From Schaedlerella arabinosiphila (lineage in GTDB: Bacteria; Bacillota; Clostridia; Lachnospirales; Lachnospiraceae): a stretch of 64,000 nucleotides of DNA. This document shows, one piece after another, positions 9,542 to 19,125 of this stretch. Position numbers and translations under genes: made by a program. The notes under the pieces were generated by a model that was not told the origin of the DNA, searched no databases, and worked only from the letters and a program-made list of their open reading frames with translations. Every line of letters starts with the position of its first letter. The first letter of the stretch is position 1. The stretch is from NCBI RefSeq assembly GCF_003885045.1, contig NZ_RHJS01000002.1, positions 4,581,302 through 4,645,301 of the forward strand, given 5' to 3'.

Positions 9542-11101
9542 CTACAGCTTACTAAGCACAAGTTGTTCTTTTTTGTTGAAAGGCCCAATCCCACTATCAA
9601 CCATTTTTTTATCTTTCAGTGCGTCTATGTAGGATTGTTTTAAAGTATAATATGTCTTTCCATGTTCCTTTTCACCACACTGTATTGACGTCAGTGTTGA
9701 ATCTTGATATCTGGAATACGTACTTTTTTGTCTATTTCGATCAAATGTAGGGTGACATCTATGTCCTGTATCTACCAATTTTAAATATTGTGCTGTTTCA
9801 GCATGAGCCCAAAAATCCTCGTTATTAACGTCTGGCCGTTTTCCATCACAACCATTAATATATATCTTATCGCAAAACGTATGTACGATAGGCAGCATAT
9901 GAATATTCAAAGTGCTGTCTAACTTTGGAAGTGCAAACTGGTCTAACAAATTATAATTTTGTGTATCTAATTGCTGTTCAACAAGAATTATTTTCTTTTC
10001 AATTGCTGGACATTGTTCGATCAAAAGATACCCAAACGATGCTGTCGTTAAAAAATACACTTGACTGTCCGTCATATAGTTTAATAAATCTTTTCTGAAT
10101 TTTTCAGCATAAAGGCATACACCTAAATGCGACACGACATCTCCTGCCGTAACAAAAAAAGGGTTAATATGATTTAGCAATTTCTTATTCTGAACGATAG
10201 AATTACATACAATACACAGACAATCCGAAAAATCATATTCATAGGAACTTTCCAAAGAAGGTCCCGTTCCAAAAACACAGCCCACATGTAAATTTCTCGC
10301 TTTTATCTGCTTTGCTGCATCGCAAAATTTTCTATAACTTTTTTCTATAATATCTTTTTTTTCTTGTTCTGTTTTAAAAAATTGCCAAATCAAACTACAA
10401 TATCGTCCGTATTCCTTTGCCTCATCGTTCTCAGTGTCTACATCAACCACTATACCTCCCTTTAACTCCAGTTCTAGCCTTTCCTCATCCGAAATGTTCC
10501 TCCATACTAATATAACTTTAGATTTTTCTAAGTTCTCTTTATAATCTTTTACATCTTTCTCTATCACAATATGTTTTGTAGAAACATTACTGCTTCCCAT
10601 GTAATCCGGTTTGCTTAATAAGTTACAGTCCTCAGCATATAAATAAACACTTTCTAATGAATTATTTTCCTTTGGCAAATACCAGCAGGCCCTATAATAA
10701 TGGTTTGTAAGTTCATAATCATTATCAAAAACAGGATAATATATCACTTGTTCCCTTTTCACTTTCGTAGCATGACATATACTCTGCAGAATTTCATTAA
10801 ATAAATATATTTTCTCGGGTAAAATCCCCATTGACAGCAACTGTAATTTTATTTCATCCGGATATTGATTCGCCACTATAAAAATACTATCTATACTTTT
10901 TATCATCTCCTTGTCTGGAAGATACACCTGTTTCCCTTGAAATAATGTTCCTGCTTTCCCTGGGGCATTGTCCAAAAAAAATAATGGTTCTATACCTAAT
11001 TTCTTACAAAAATAATATGCCGATTTTCCCATGTTCCCGGCTCCAAATATTATAACTTCACTTTTTTGTATGAATCTTTTTAGTTTTTGATATTTTTCCA
11101 T
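9542..11101 (-). CDS. Putative glycan transferase of the MptE/DUF115-GT42-like type with N-terminal Rossmann module
   Basis: 519 residues. Residues about 14-110 form the shared Rossmann-like module (VIIFGAGNMGKSAYYFCKKL, LFFLDNAPGKAGT). Residues about 275-480 include GTGPSLESSY, CIVCNSIV and a later INGCDG block. This order resembles DUF115/MptE-like proteins, which include motility-accessory (Maf) flagellin glycosylation factors, and also GT42 sialyltransferases of Campylobacter type. The likely role is transfer of a nucleotide-activated acid sugar. The presence of a NeuA-like gene upstream in the same cluster makes this attractive, but it is inference. The start is fixed by the stop of the upstream gene seven bases away. 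Confidence 0.65.
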   Translation of the reverse strand: MEKYQKLKRFIQKSEVIIFGAGNMGKSAYYFCKKLGIEPLFFLDNAPGKAGTLFQGKQVYLPDKEMIKSIDSIFIVANQYPDEIKLQLLSMGILPEKIYLFNEILQSICHATKVKREQVIYYPVFDNDYELTNHYYRACWYLPKENNSLESVYLYAEDCNLLSKPDYMGSSNVSTKHIVIEKDVKDYKENLEKSKVILVWRNISDEERLELELKGGIVVDVDTENDEAKEYGRYCSLIWQFFKTEQEKKDIIEKSYRKFCDAAKQIKARNLHVGCVFGTGPSLESSYEYDFSDCLCIVCNSIVQNKKLLNHINPFFVTAGDVVSHLGVCLYAEKFRKDLLNYMTDSQVYFLTTASFGYLLIEQCPAIEKKIILVEQQLDTQNYNLLDQFALPKLDSTLNIHMLPIVHTFCDKIYINGCDGKRPDVNNEDFWAHAETAQYLKLVDTGHRCHPTFDRNRQKSTYSRYQDSTLTSIQCGEKEHGKTYYTLKQSYIDALKDKKMVDSGIGPFNKKEQLVLSKL

Positions 11102-11108
11102 ATTTCGC

Positions 11109-14100
11109 CTATACTTTCCCTCTTTTTTGTGTATACAATCTATATATTTTACCTTCTAAAGAATTAATTTCAATCATACATAAAGAGTGATAATACTTAA
11201 TCCTATATTTTTTTAATTCTTCAATAATCGTATCTACATTATTCTTATTCGATATCAAAACAACTGTTAAATCCTTATTTTCTTTTCGTAGTATTTCTGG
11301 ATTCTGAATTATTTTTCCTGACAATTTATCTTCTGTCCCAATTTTATTAGGACTGCTGTCCAAAATCCCTTTTATCTTTATTCTTTTATAGTATTTCGGA
11401 TATAAGTCCAGATAAGCTCGTCCACATCCCCAGATATAAATATCTTTTCCTTTTATCTCCTTTCTAACCTTTTTCCAGGTTTCATTACTACACGTTAAAA
11501 TTTGTGATATTTCAGCGTCAATATTAATACAATATTTCACCATTTCAGGAATCTCCTTTTTGACGGTAACGTAGTACCATTTTTTTATTTTCCCCCATAA
11601 TTTAACACTGAAATTCCTTTTAGTTTTTAACTTTTGATTTGTAAAGTTGTCTTCCAAAATATGATGCAGACGATCTGCCTGTTTAAAAAAATCTGCGGTA
11701 TCAACACATATAGGTTCTATTCGCTTTTCTTTCAAAAGCATCTGCATACTCTCACGTAACATAGATACATTTCCCATCTCACAGTAGGTTAACGCATCAC
11801 CAGATATTTCACGTAAAACTGGCAGATCATAAACCACACACATGGTTCCACAATAAAGCGCCTCCACTGGCGGATATCCATATCCCTCAAAATGAGAAGG
11901 AAACAATAAAAGCTTTGACCTCTTAATTTCCTGAAATTTTCGATAGTCGCTTAAACCCTTTTCAAATTTTAGTGTTATCCCGTATTGATTTGCCTTTAAC
12001 TTCGCCTGAGCCATAAAATCTTGTGGTATTTCCCCATTCCCCACAACACAAACACATGTCATTCCCCGTAAGTATTCTCCTAATAGTTGTAAAAAGTCAT
12101 CTCCACCCTTATGTTTGTCTCTAATGCGTAGAAAAATCAAAATCTGATTTCCTTTTTCCTCTTTTACCTTATCTGCCATAATTGAGTTAATTGGTGGCGA
12201 CCATACACAATACTCTGTCTGTTTGGGGAATTTATTATAATATTCCAACGCGTATTTTTGGGACTCGTTAGCTAAGCTAAAAATCAAACAACCATATTTA
12301 CACATTCGTTTCAAAATTTTGTAATCTTTTTCCGGTCGTTTTATTTCCGTGCATGCCTGATACCAGTTTGGCGTTTCAAAGTTAACAAAAGCAAATCTGG
12401 CTTCTTTCATAATTGCGAAATACATACACGCATTATAAAACTTTTCTCCTTTGCCTATTGCTGGTATACATATCACATAATCTAACTTGCTCTCTGTAAA
12501 TCTAAAATTGTAAAAATCATGAGCTAAAATAACTTTAATCTGCTTATGGTTAGGATACTGTTTAAAATCTTCACTAAACTCCGGTATATCATTAATAATC
12601 ATATATACTTGATTACCTTCATTTGCTAAAGCCTCGGCCAGGACCCATGCGCAATAGCGCCCGCCAGAATATCCTTTTGCTGGCATTTGCCCCATTATCG
12701 CTACCTTAAATCCTCTCATTAGATTTTTCCCTTTTTCCTCTATAAATTTTTCATAACTCTGAGAAAGCATTTCTCTTACCCTATTTAAAAATGCCTGATT
12801 AGGCATTTCATAATAAGACCACACAAAATCATCTTGAAAAAACTTTTCATCTTTCGGAAAGAACATTTTTTTTACATTTGCAAAATAAATTTCTCTTAAT
12901 TCATCTGGAACCATATCCCAAGCCCATGCAACAAGATGTATTTTATATGGAACATACCATCTGGCATATAGGTCATAACTATTAAATTTTTTATAGATCT
13001 CATTCATTAATCGAATCGCATCTATCATTCCCATAATACGAGGACTTTTGCTCTGTGTCATAGATTTATTATGAATCCTGAAATTGTATAACTGGCCATT
13101 ATATACATACACATTTTGAGCAGAAAATAATACTTTAAGATTATGTGGATTATCGTCAAAATTTGAACAGTCTAAATCAAAATACAACTGGTTTTCCAAA
13201 ACCAAATCTCGCCTGATTAATTTTGCCCATGGAAACGGATACTGTATAAAAAATTTATAATACTTTTGCTCCATTTTAAATACCTGGTCATCCGGGAAAA
13301 AACGTCTGTAACTATACCACCTGGGTCGTGGCCTAACAGTGTTTAAATCTGTCCTTACCTCTCGAAAAAAGAAGTAAACCAGATCTGCATTTTTATTTTC
13401 AGCGACATTTACAAGAGTCTCTAAAGCATTAGCATCCAGGTAATCATCACTGTCTATTAAATATACATATTTTCCTTTCGCATGGGTATATCCCCAATTT
13501 CGGGCAGCTCTTTGATTAGGTTCTTCCTGGTAATGTATCCTGATTCGCAAATCGTATGCTGCAAAATAATCCAATATCGCCTGGGAATCGTCTGTCGACC
13601 CATTATTTATACATATAAGTTCAAAAGACGTCAGTGTCTGCCTACATATTGAATTAATACTTGCTGATAAATACATTTCCGAATTATATACAGGCATTAT
13701 CACAGATACTATCGGGTCTTTAACCGCCTCAATTCGATTTTCCCCTATCCGATCACAATAACTGTCAAATGTTAGTCCTTCCGGTAGCTTCAGCCCTTCA
13801 GGACAATGCGCCGTAATACCTCTCCATTGGCAAATATTTTTTATTATATTTTCCCATGGTTTTAAAAATCCTAGTATAAAAACCAACTCTGGTCTGTAAA
13901 AAGCAAGCATATCTGACAGATATAGAAAAAATAAATTTGTCACTGCCATAGTCTCTCTGACAGTATGATTATTTTCTGTTATAACAGGCCTAATCATCTC
14001 TTGATAAAATTCATCTGGAATATTTGGCAATTGCATCCCATAGGTTCTTACTAAATATTGATCTTTTATTATTAAATTAATATCTTGAAGAATAATAGGA

Positions 14101-15317
14101 AAATCTTCATATACTATATTCGGATTTTTTTCAATAATATTTTTTCCTGTTACAACAATATCATATAAATCAAAATCAATATTGTTCGGCACAGCCTCAA
14201 TATTTGATACTATTAGTATTTTTCTCTTACCATTTTTTGCTAATTTAATCCATTCTCTTCGCGCATTAATTTTTGATTCTTTATTTTGTTCTGTAAAATA
14301 TTTATCTGTAGTGTCATCAAATAAATTCTGAAACGAACCTTTTCTAATAACATCATACTGCTCTTTTAATTCCTGACTAAAATAATAATTATCTGGTTCT
14401 ATCACATAAGGCGGCTTAATTGAATATGGCTTCCAATTTCCTCCAGCAAAATGAATGACAAAAGGTTTTTCACCTGTTCTTAAATGGTAAAACTCCTGAG
14501 GATATTTTTCCTCAACTACTTTCATTCCTCCATTACATATATGTACAATCGCCCCCTCCTGAACTAAAGCATATCTTTCCGGATGCTTCGCCCTATTTAA
14601 TCTCACCAGATCTTGATCGTGCCATTTATACTTCGTAAATAATTCAATATCCAAGTAAAAAAAATCTATCTTCACATCACAAAACACTTGATAAAGAATG
14701 TTGACAGAGCCCATTATAAATCCAATATTTATTTCATTCTTCCCAAACTCTAACTTTGATGCGTCATATCGAGATGAATAGTGAAAATTCTTTTCCCATA
14801 AAGAAGTACCTGGCAACATTTCATTTTCTTCCTGCCAGTAATATATCCTGTCTGCATCCTGACTATAATAGTATTCAAACAATGAATGAACATCTCTCTG
14901 AAAATATAAATCATTATCGCAAAGTGCAATAAAATCATAGGAATCACCAAACTTTTTCACCCAGTCTAAGATAATAAGTTTGCTCATCCTTTTATTACGA
15001 TATATTTCAAATGCCTGCTTTAAGCTTTCTTCTCTATCTTTTTCATTTATGAACTCCTCATATTCAGGAATACTTTCTGCAACCAGTTTCCAATTTTTCC
15101 ATTCATTTAATGAACTTAGTCTATTAATTAAAAACTTTACTCCAATACTGTCAAGAAAATTTTGTGCTCTTACTGATAATCCCGTCGAAATCACCCAAAT
15201 ATCACCTTGAAAATTTCCTTTATTTTCATCTTTTAAAGAATCAAGCATTAGGCTTGCATGAGCCACATGCGGTGTATTTGCTGTAAATACAACAGCAGTC
15301 CTTTTTTTATTTAGCAT
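11109..15317 (-). CDS. Giant multidomain glycosyltransferase (GT8-like, GT2, GT4, Rossmann module)
   Basis: About 1402 residues. I start at the ATG at 15317 (AGGGAG upstream); a TTG seven codons earlier contains that site and is unlikely. Residues 1-330 resemble a GT8/nucleotide-diphospho-sugar transferase (FIALCDNDLYFQRD, a DND metal motif). Residues about 535-760 are a clear GT2 domain (SVIMPVYNSEMYLSASINS, INNGSTDDS, YLIDSDDYLD). Residues about 870-1170 are a GT4 domain (SKLLLFPSHFEGYGYPPVEA, with the EX7E-type glutamates). The last 110 residues repeat the Rossmann-like module (DIYIWGCGRAY, ILDSSPNKIGT). Three transferase domains in one chain suggest processive building of a defined oligosaccharide. 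No membrane segments are visible. Confidence 0.88.
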   Translation of the reverse strand: MLNKKRTAVVFTANTPHVAHASLMLDSLKDENKGNFQGDIWVISTGLSVRAQNFLDSIGVKFLINRLSSLNEWKNWKLVAESIPEYEEFINEKDREESLKQAFEIYRNKRMSKLIILDWVKKFGDSYDFIALCDNDLYFQRDVHSLFEYYYSQDADRIYYWQEENEMLPGTSLWEKNFHYSSRYDASKLEFGKNEINIGFIMGSVNILYQVFCDVKIDFFYLDIELFTKYKWHDQDLVRLNRAKHPERYALVQEGAIVHICNGGMKVVEEKYPQEFYHLRTGEKPFVIHFAGGNWKPYSIKPPYVIEPDNYYFSQELKEQYDVIRKGSFQNLFDDTTDKYFTEQNKESKINARREWIKLAKNGKRKILIVSNIEAVPNNIDFDLYDIVVTGKNIIEKNPNIVYEDFPIILQDINLIIKDQYLVRTYGMQLPNIPDEFYQEMIRPVITENNHTVRETMAVTNLFFLYLSDMLAFYRPELVFILGFLKPWENIIKNICQWRGITAHCPEGLKLPEGLTFDSYCDRIGENRIEAVKDPIVSVIMPVYNSEMYLSASINSICRQTLTSFELICINNGSTDDSQAILDYFAAYDLRIRIHYQEEPNQRAARNWGYTHAKGKYVYLIDSDDYLDANALETLVNVAENKNADLVYFFFREVRTDLNTVRPRPRWYSYRRFFPDDQVFKMEQKYYKFFIQYPFPWAKLIRRDLVLENQLYFDLDCSNFDDNPHNLKVLFSAQNVYVYNGQLYNFRIHNKSMTQSKSPRIMGMIDAIRLMNEIYKKFNSYDLYARWYVPYKIHLVAWAWDMVPDELREIYFANVKKMFFPKDEKFFQDDFVWSYYEMPNQAFLNRVREMLSQSYEKFIEEKGKNLMRGFKVAIMGQMPAKGYSGGRYCAWVLAEALANEGNQVYMIINDIPEFSEDFKQYPNHKQIKVILAHDFYNFRFTESKLDYVICIPAIGKGEKFYNACMYFAIMKEARFAFVNFETPNWYQACTEIKRPEKDYKILKRMCKYGCLIFSLANESQKYALEYYNKFPKQTEYCVWSPPINSIMADKVKEEKGNQILIFLRIRDKHKGGDDFLQLLGEYLRGMTCVCVVGNGEIPQDFMAQAKLKANQYGITLKFEKGLSDYRKFQEIKRSKLLLFPSHFEGYGYPPVEALYCGTMCVVYDLPVLREISGDALTYCEMGNVSMLRESMQMLLKEKRIEPICVDTADFFKQADRLHHILEDNFTNQKLKTKRNFSVKLWGKIKKWYYVTVKKEIPEMVKYCINIDAEISQILTCSNETWKKVRKEIKGKDIYIWGCGRAYLDLYPKYYKRIKIKGILDSSPNKIGTEDKLSGKIIQNPEILRKENKDLTVVLISNKNNVDTIIEELKKYRIKYYHSLCMIEINSLEGKIYRLYTQKRGKV

Positions 15318-15395
15318 AAAGCATATACTCCCTTTCAATATTCATAAATATTTAGTAGGTAAAGTTTGAATGACTTCTTACTGCACTCAATTTTA

Positions 15396-16526
15396 TCAAA
15401 TCTTTTCTAAAATCAGAGCAAACGGTTTATCCCTTACAAATTCTCTGAAGTTCTCCAGATAATATATTTTTATATTAAATTGATCTTTAAACTTGTTAAG
15501 TAACTCATCTTTCAATATTTTTGCTGAAAAATGTTTTGACTGTCTCTGGCATATTGTTTCATTTATGCTAATTTTCGCCCTGGGATCAAGTTCTGGAGCC
15601 TTTATATATACAGAATATTTATTCAACCATACTTTTGGTGATGTCATTATCACAAATTCATCTGCTAAATACAGGGGAATAATACATACTTTACCACCCC
15701 CCACCAATAACCTATGGGCTTCCTTAATAAAATCAAAATCTTCTTTGCCTTCAAAATGTTCAAACGAACAATGCAATGTCATATAATCAACGGTATTATC
15801 TGGCATAGGAATAGAAGACGCATAACTACCAATAAAATTACCGTTTACTCCCCATTTATATGATATATCCTGTTTATATGCCTTTATTCCGCAGAGTTTT
15901 TCAGCAATATAGGGAAATACAGAATGACTACTAGCTACATCCATATAAACGTCATCTTTCTTCATATCCAATAATTTATAGGATATATAATGTTGAAACG
16001 TTTTAGCTGACAATCCTTCTTTAAATTCATTTAAATATGCCGGATACCGGTCTTCATAATTTGCCTGATCCAGATAACATTGATAATCATTTTTATCGAC
16101 ATGATATTTTATTACATCAAAACCATATTTTATTAAATCTTCAGTAATTTTTTTATCATTAACTGTTATTTTTATATTTTTGCCAATACATTCATACTTA
16201 TGGCAAAAGGCCTCATATTCTTTATGAAACATCTCTTTTATAATATCATCCGCAAAAATAATATTATCTTTTGAATATCCTGACTCTAATACACGCTTAT
16301 ATAATTGCTCCTGAGAATCATCTGCAATGATTATTTTCATTGTTTTCACTGCATCTTCTGCCATTAACTCCTCATATGTAATGAATTCAATCCCATTACA
16401 TTCTTTTTCCAAATTTTTTGCACCATCTTCCACACAATATATAGGCTTATATTCCTCTAATTCTCTAAGACACTTACATACTGTATTTACAACTTCTCCT
16501 TTTCCGATTACTACACACTTAGTCAT
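15396..16526 (-). CDS. SAM-dependent methyltransferase with N-terminal Rossmann-like module
   Basis: 376 residues. The first 100 residues start KCVVIGKGEVVNTVCKCL and end in a possible D-containing strand (IIFADDI), a divergent copy of the module seen in its neighbours. From about residue 190 there is a class I methyltransferase fold: VYMDVASSHSVFP in the cofactor position, IPMPDNTVDYMTLHCSFEHF as motifs II/III, and RLLVGGGKVCIIP. The start ATG has AGGAGG-like spacing upstream. It probably methylates a sugar or glycan component. It lies between the giant transferase and the Gfo/Idh gene with short gaps, so it is co-transcribed. Confidence 0.8.
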   Translation of the reverse strand: MTKCVVIGKGEVVNTVCKCLRELEEYKPIYCVEDGAKNLEKECNGIEFITYEELMAEDAVKTMKIIIADDSQEQLYKRVLESGYSKDNIIFADDIIKEMFHKEYEAFCHKYECIGKNIKITVNDKKITEDLIKYGFDVIKYHVDKNDYQCYLDQANYEDRYPAYLNEFKEGLSAKTFQHYISYKLLDMKKDDVYMDVASSHSVFPYIAEKLCGIKAYKQDISYKWGVNGNFIGSYASSIPMPDNTVDYMTLHCSFEHFEGKEDFDFIKEAHRLLVGGGKVCIIPLYLADEFVIMTSPKVWLNKYSVYIKAPELDPRAKISINETICQRQSKHFSAKILKDELLNKFKDQFNIKIYYLENFREFVRDKPFALILEKI

Positions 16527-16547
16527 ATTAACCTCCTCAAAACTTTT

Positions 16548-17552
16548 TTATAATTTATTTCCATATACCTTATCAATCAATTCCATAACAGCTACTGCAT
16601 CTTCTATTGTACCGTTCATGATTGGCTTTTCGCCTTTTATAGCTTTATAAAACTCCTCAATTTCAAAATCCCATGAGCTATCCTCATCAAAGCACATCGT
16701 ATACTCTGTAGGATTGCCTAATTTCCCACTTTTTTGTTCCAAATCCTTTCTATAATATGTAATACGTTCCTCGCCATAACTTTTAGTGGATGTGAGCAAT
16801 CCATTCAGTGCAATGTACCCGTTTGTACACGTAATATCCATATCAAATTTATGTTTCCATTGAATTGCACTTGAATGCAGCGTAGCAACTTTTCCAGAAT
16901 CCGTTTTTAATGTAATGAATGCCGTATCTTCACCTGCCGCTTCTTTCCAGACCAACTTTTCCGTAAATCCTTTTACAAACTTGAAATCTCCCACGAAATA
17001 ACGTAATAAATCCAGCATATGGATTCCCTGATCCAGTAAAATCCCTCCTCCTGCAATCTCGATGTCATTTCTCCATTCAGATTTTTGGAGATTCCCAGCT
17101 TTCCCATATACTCCACGTATATTTACGACTTTTCCCAGAAACCCTGAATCAATCAAAGATTTTGCCTCTATTACTGAATAATGATATCGATGATTAAAGC
17201 CAAACTTTAATATCTGATTCTTATGTTTTAGAAAAGCTTTTTTCATAGTCAATGCATCTTCAAGAGTTTTTCCTGGCGGCTTCTCAGCAAATACATGACA
17301 TCCTTTTTCCAGTGCATAACATACTACCTGAGGAATTACCGCATTCACAGTACATACCACTACAATCTCTGGCCGCTCCTGATCAATACTGCACTTCCAG
17401 TCTTCATACTTATTTATATCATATTCGCCAAGCTGACTTATATCATTATCACATAAACCTGTTATTTCAAAATGTCCATGCTTTTTCATTGCCACATATC
17501 TTGTTTTTCCCATCCTGCCCATCCCAATTATGACTGTTCTAAACTTTCGCAT
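16548..17552 (-). CDS. Gfo/Idh/MocA-family NAD(P)-dependent oxidoreductase
   Basis: 334 residues. The N-terminal Rossmann fold begins RTVIIGMGRMGKTRYVAM. AEKPPGKTLEDAL holds the EKP motif that contributes the catalytic lysine, and GGGILLDQGIHMLDLLRYF holds the conserved Asp/His region of the family. Such enzymes oxidise or reduce sugar nucleotides or sugar acids at a ring carbon. It is followed in the same direction by a methyltransferase gene and preceded by a YhcH-type gene, so it likely modifies the precursor of an unusual sugar. The exact substrate cannot be read from sequence. Confidence 0.88.
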   Translation of the reverse strand: MRKFRTVIIGMGRMGKTRYVAMKKHGHFEITGLCDNDISQLGEYDINKYEDWKCSIDQERPEIVVVCTVNAVIPQVVCYALEKGCHVFAEKPPGKTLEDALTMKKAFLKHKNQILKFGFNHRYHYSVIEAKSLIDSGFLGKVVNIRGVYGKAGNLQKSEWRNDIEIAGGGILLDQGIHMLDLLRYFVGDFKFVKGFTEKLVWKEAAGEDTAFITLKTDSGKVATLHSSAIQWKHKFDMDITCTNGYIALNGLLTSTKSYGEERITYYRKDLEQKSGKLGNPTEYTMCFDEDSSWDFEIEEFYKAIKGEKPIMNGTIEDAVAVMELIDKVYGNKL

Positions 17553-17571
17553 AAACTTTCCCTCTTTTAGT

Positions 17572-18027
17572 TTATATATGAATTTTTATCACAAATTTTT
17601 TTACATCTTCACATTGCCGGTTAACTGATATTTTAGGACGATGCGCTTCCTCTGGGAAAATCATAGAGAAATATCCAGCAACATTATTTACAGAGACACT
17701 CGGAATTTCTGTTTCCTTAAAAAAAACGACATCTTGTTCTTCATTATATTCTTTTTCAATATCAAGTTTTCTCCTGTCAAAAATATCAATTCTTTCAACT
17801 CCAATAAGGGATGATTGAATATCAATATAATGATTATGAGCTTCTATCAGGCAATCACATTGTAAAAGAGTAGGATAACTCATCACCCTTGCATAAATAT
17901 CTTTCCCATCAATCTCATAATAACCTTCCTGCATATCCATAGATACTTTTTTCAAAAAGTTTTCTATCTTATTATATTGTTTATGTTCTATATATTTATT
18001 TAAATTTCTAAGTTGATCAAAAACCAT
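17572..18027 (-). CDS. YhcH/YjgK/YiaL (DUF386) family protein
   Basis: About 151 residues, starting at the ATG at 18027 (GGAGAG nine bases upstream); an in-frame GTG at 18048 is less likely. The cupin-like metal site is visible as LIEAHNHYIDIQ and later FPEEAHRPK, the conserved E-H-D-H pattern of DUF386. Members include EbgC and the sialic-acid-linked NanQ, proposed to act on sugar anomers. In this cluster it may help process a free sugar acid for activation. It sits between the Gfo/Idh gene and a zinc-ribbon methyltransferase, all in one direction. Confidence 0.8.
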   Translation of the reverse strand: MVFDQLRNLNKYIEHKQYNKIENFLKKVSMDMQEGYYEIDGKDIYARVMSYPTLLQCDCLIEAHNHYIDIQSSLIGVERIDIFDRRKLDIEKEYNEEQDVVFFKETEIPSVSVNNVAGYFSMIFPEEAHRPKISVNRQCEDVKKFVIKIHI

Positions 18028-18057
18028 ATTTTTCTCTCCATAATACACAAATTTAAA

Positions 18058-19029
18058 TCATATTTTTCTCTTTTTTGCTATGACACTCACAAAGGAACTA
18101 AGGCATCCCTTCTGAAGAAATCTTTGAAATTCCTGTAGGATAGACTGACTGGATTCTTCCAATAAATATTTTACAAAGTTTTCCTGGTCATCTAATTTAT
18201 CTTTAAAATCCAAAACATATTTTACATCCATAACTCCAGGAGTGGTTATTTCTAAAATTTCAAATCCATTTTTCTCCAAAAATAAAACCAGTCCTTTTAC
18301 AGAAGGTAACAAAATATGTTCATATGGGTATATCCGAGCATTTTTTTCTTTCAAAGTAACAATGTCAAATCCACTTCCTGCCCTTGTATTCAAAATTAAT
18401 ATCCCGTCTTCCTTTAGATATTTTTTTAGTTCCTGAATACGTGCAACAGGCTGTATTTCTTGCTGCATCTGATCCAGATAAAGAACCATATCAGCTTTTC
18501 CATACTGAATATCATCCACATCTACAGACAGAATTGAAGATTTTAGATCATAATTTCCACATATCTGTGATTTCCTGATACTATCTACATATCCTTCAAA
18601 ACGATTCCCATAATCAACTATAGACAGATTTCGATTCCTCCTCATAAAACGAAAAGCCCGGACTTCTATCCACTCTAGAAATTCATTCCATGTATCTTGT
18701 CTGTTTCGCATAATTTCTTCTTGATACACATCGGAAATTCGCAGTTCCAACAGTTCTGGATTGTCATGATATTCTTCTACTGTGTGCTTATCATATACAG
18801 CAAATATGCTTTTACATACGGGACAGCATACATAATCCACTTTCCATTTAGAAAAAAAATAATTCCCTGCAGCTTGTCCGCAGATGGGACACGTTTCTTT
18901 CATATCCCTGCGGATTGGATGCATATCCACAAATCTACGTGCTATTCCAATCTGCTTATCTCGAAAAAGGTTGCTCTGAAATGTATATTCAAAATATGAT
19001 TTCTCCGTATACTGATAAGATCTAAGCAT
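18058..19029 (-). CDS. Zinc-ribbon class I methyltransferase-like protein
   Basis: 323 residues. A four-cysteine zinc ribbon (CPICG about residue 42, then CCPVC about residue 68) precedes a methyltransferase-like domain, as in sugar C- or O-methyltransferases. The cofactor motif is degenerate (LSIVDYGNRFEGYVDSI), with a later LKEDGILILNTRAGSGFD block matching the post-motif III region. This looks like a divergent enzyme that may still bind SAM through an altered loop. The cysteines argue for a structural zinc. It lies about 95 bases downstream of the inositol-phosphatase gene. The function is probably methylation or another modification of a nucleotide sugar; moderate certainty. Confidence 0.7.
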   Translation of the reverse strand: MLRSYQYTEKSYFEYTFQSNLFRDKQIGIARRFVDMHPIRRDMKETCPICGQAAGNYFFSKWKVDYVCCPVCKSIFAVYDKHTVEEYHDNPELLELRISDVYQEEIMRNRQDTWNEFLEWIEVRAFRFMRRNRNLSIVDYGNRFEGYVDSIRKSQICGNYDLKSSILSVDVDDIQYGKADMVLYLDQMQQEIQPVARIQELKKYLKEDGILILNTRAGSGFDIVTLKEKNARIYPYEHILLPSVKGLVLFLEKNGFEILEITTPGVMDVKYVLDFKDKLDDQENFVKYLLEESSQSILQEFQRFLQKGCLSSFVSVIAKKRKI

Positions 19030-19125
19030 AGTGTCAGTTCCTCCATTTACTGCGCTTTATCCCCCATGCTATATTGCACATTCAATAAAACTTCCTGTTA
19101 GCTAAATATTTTTATTAATCCGGTA

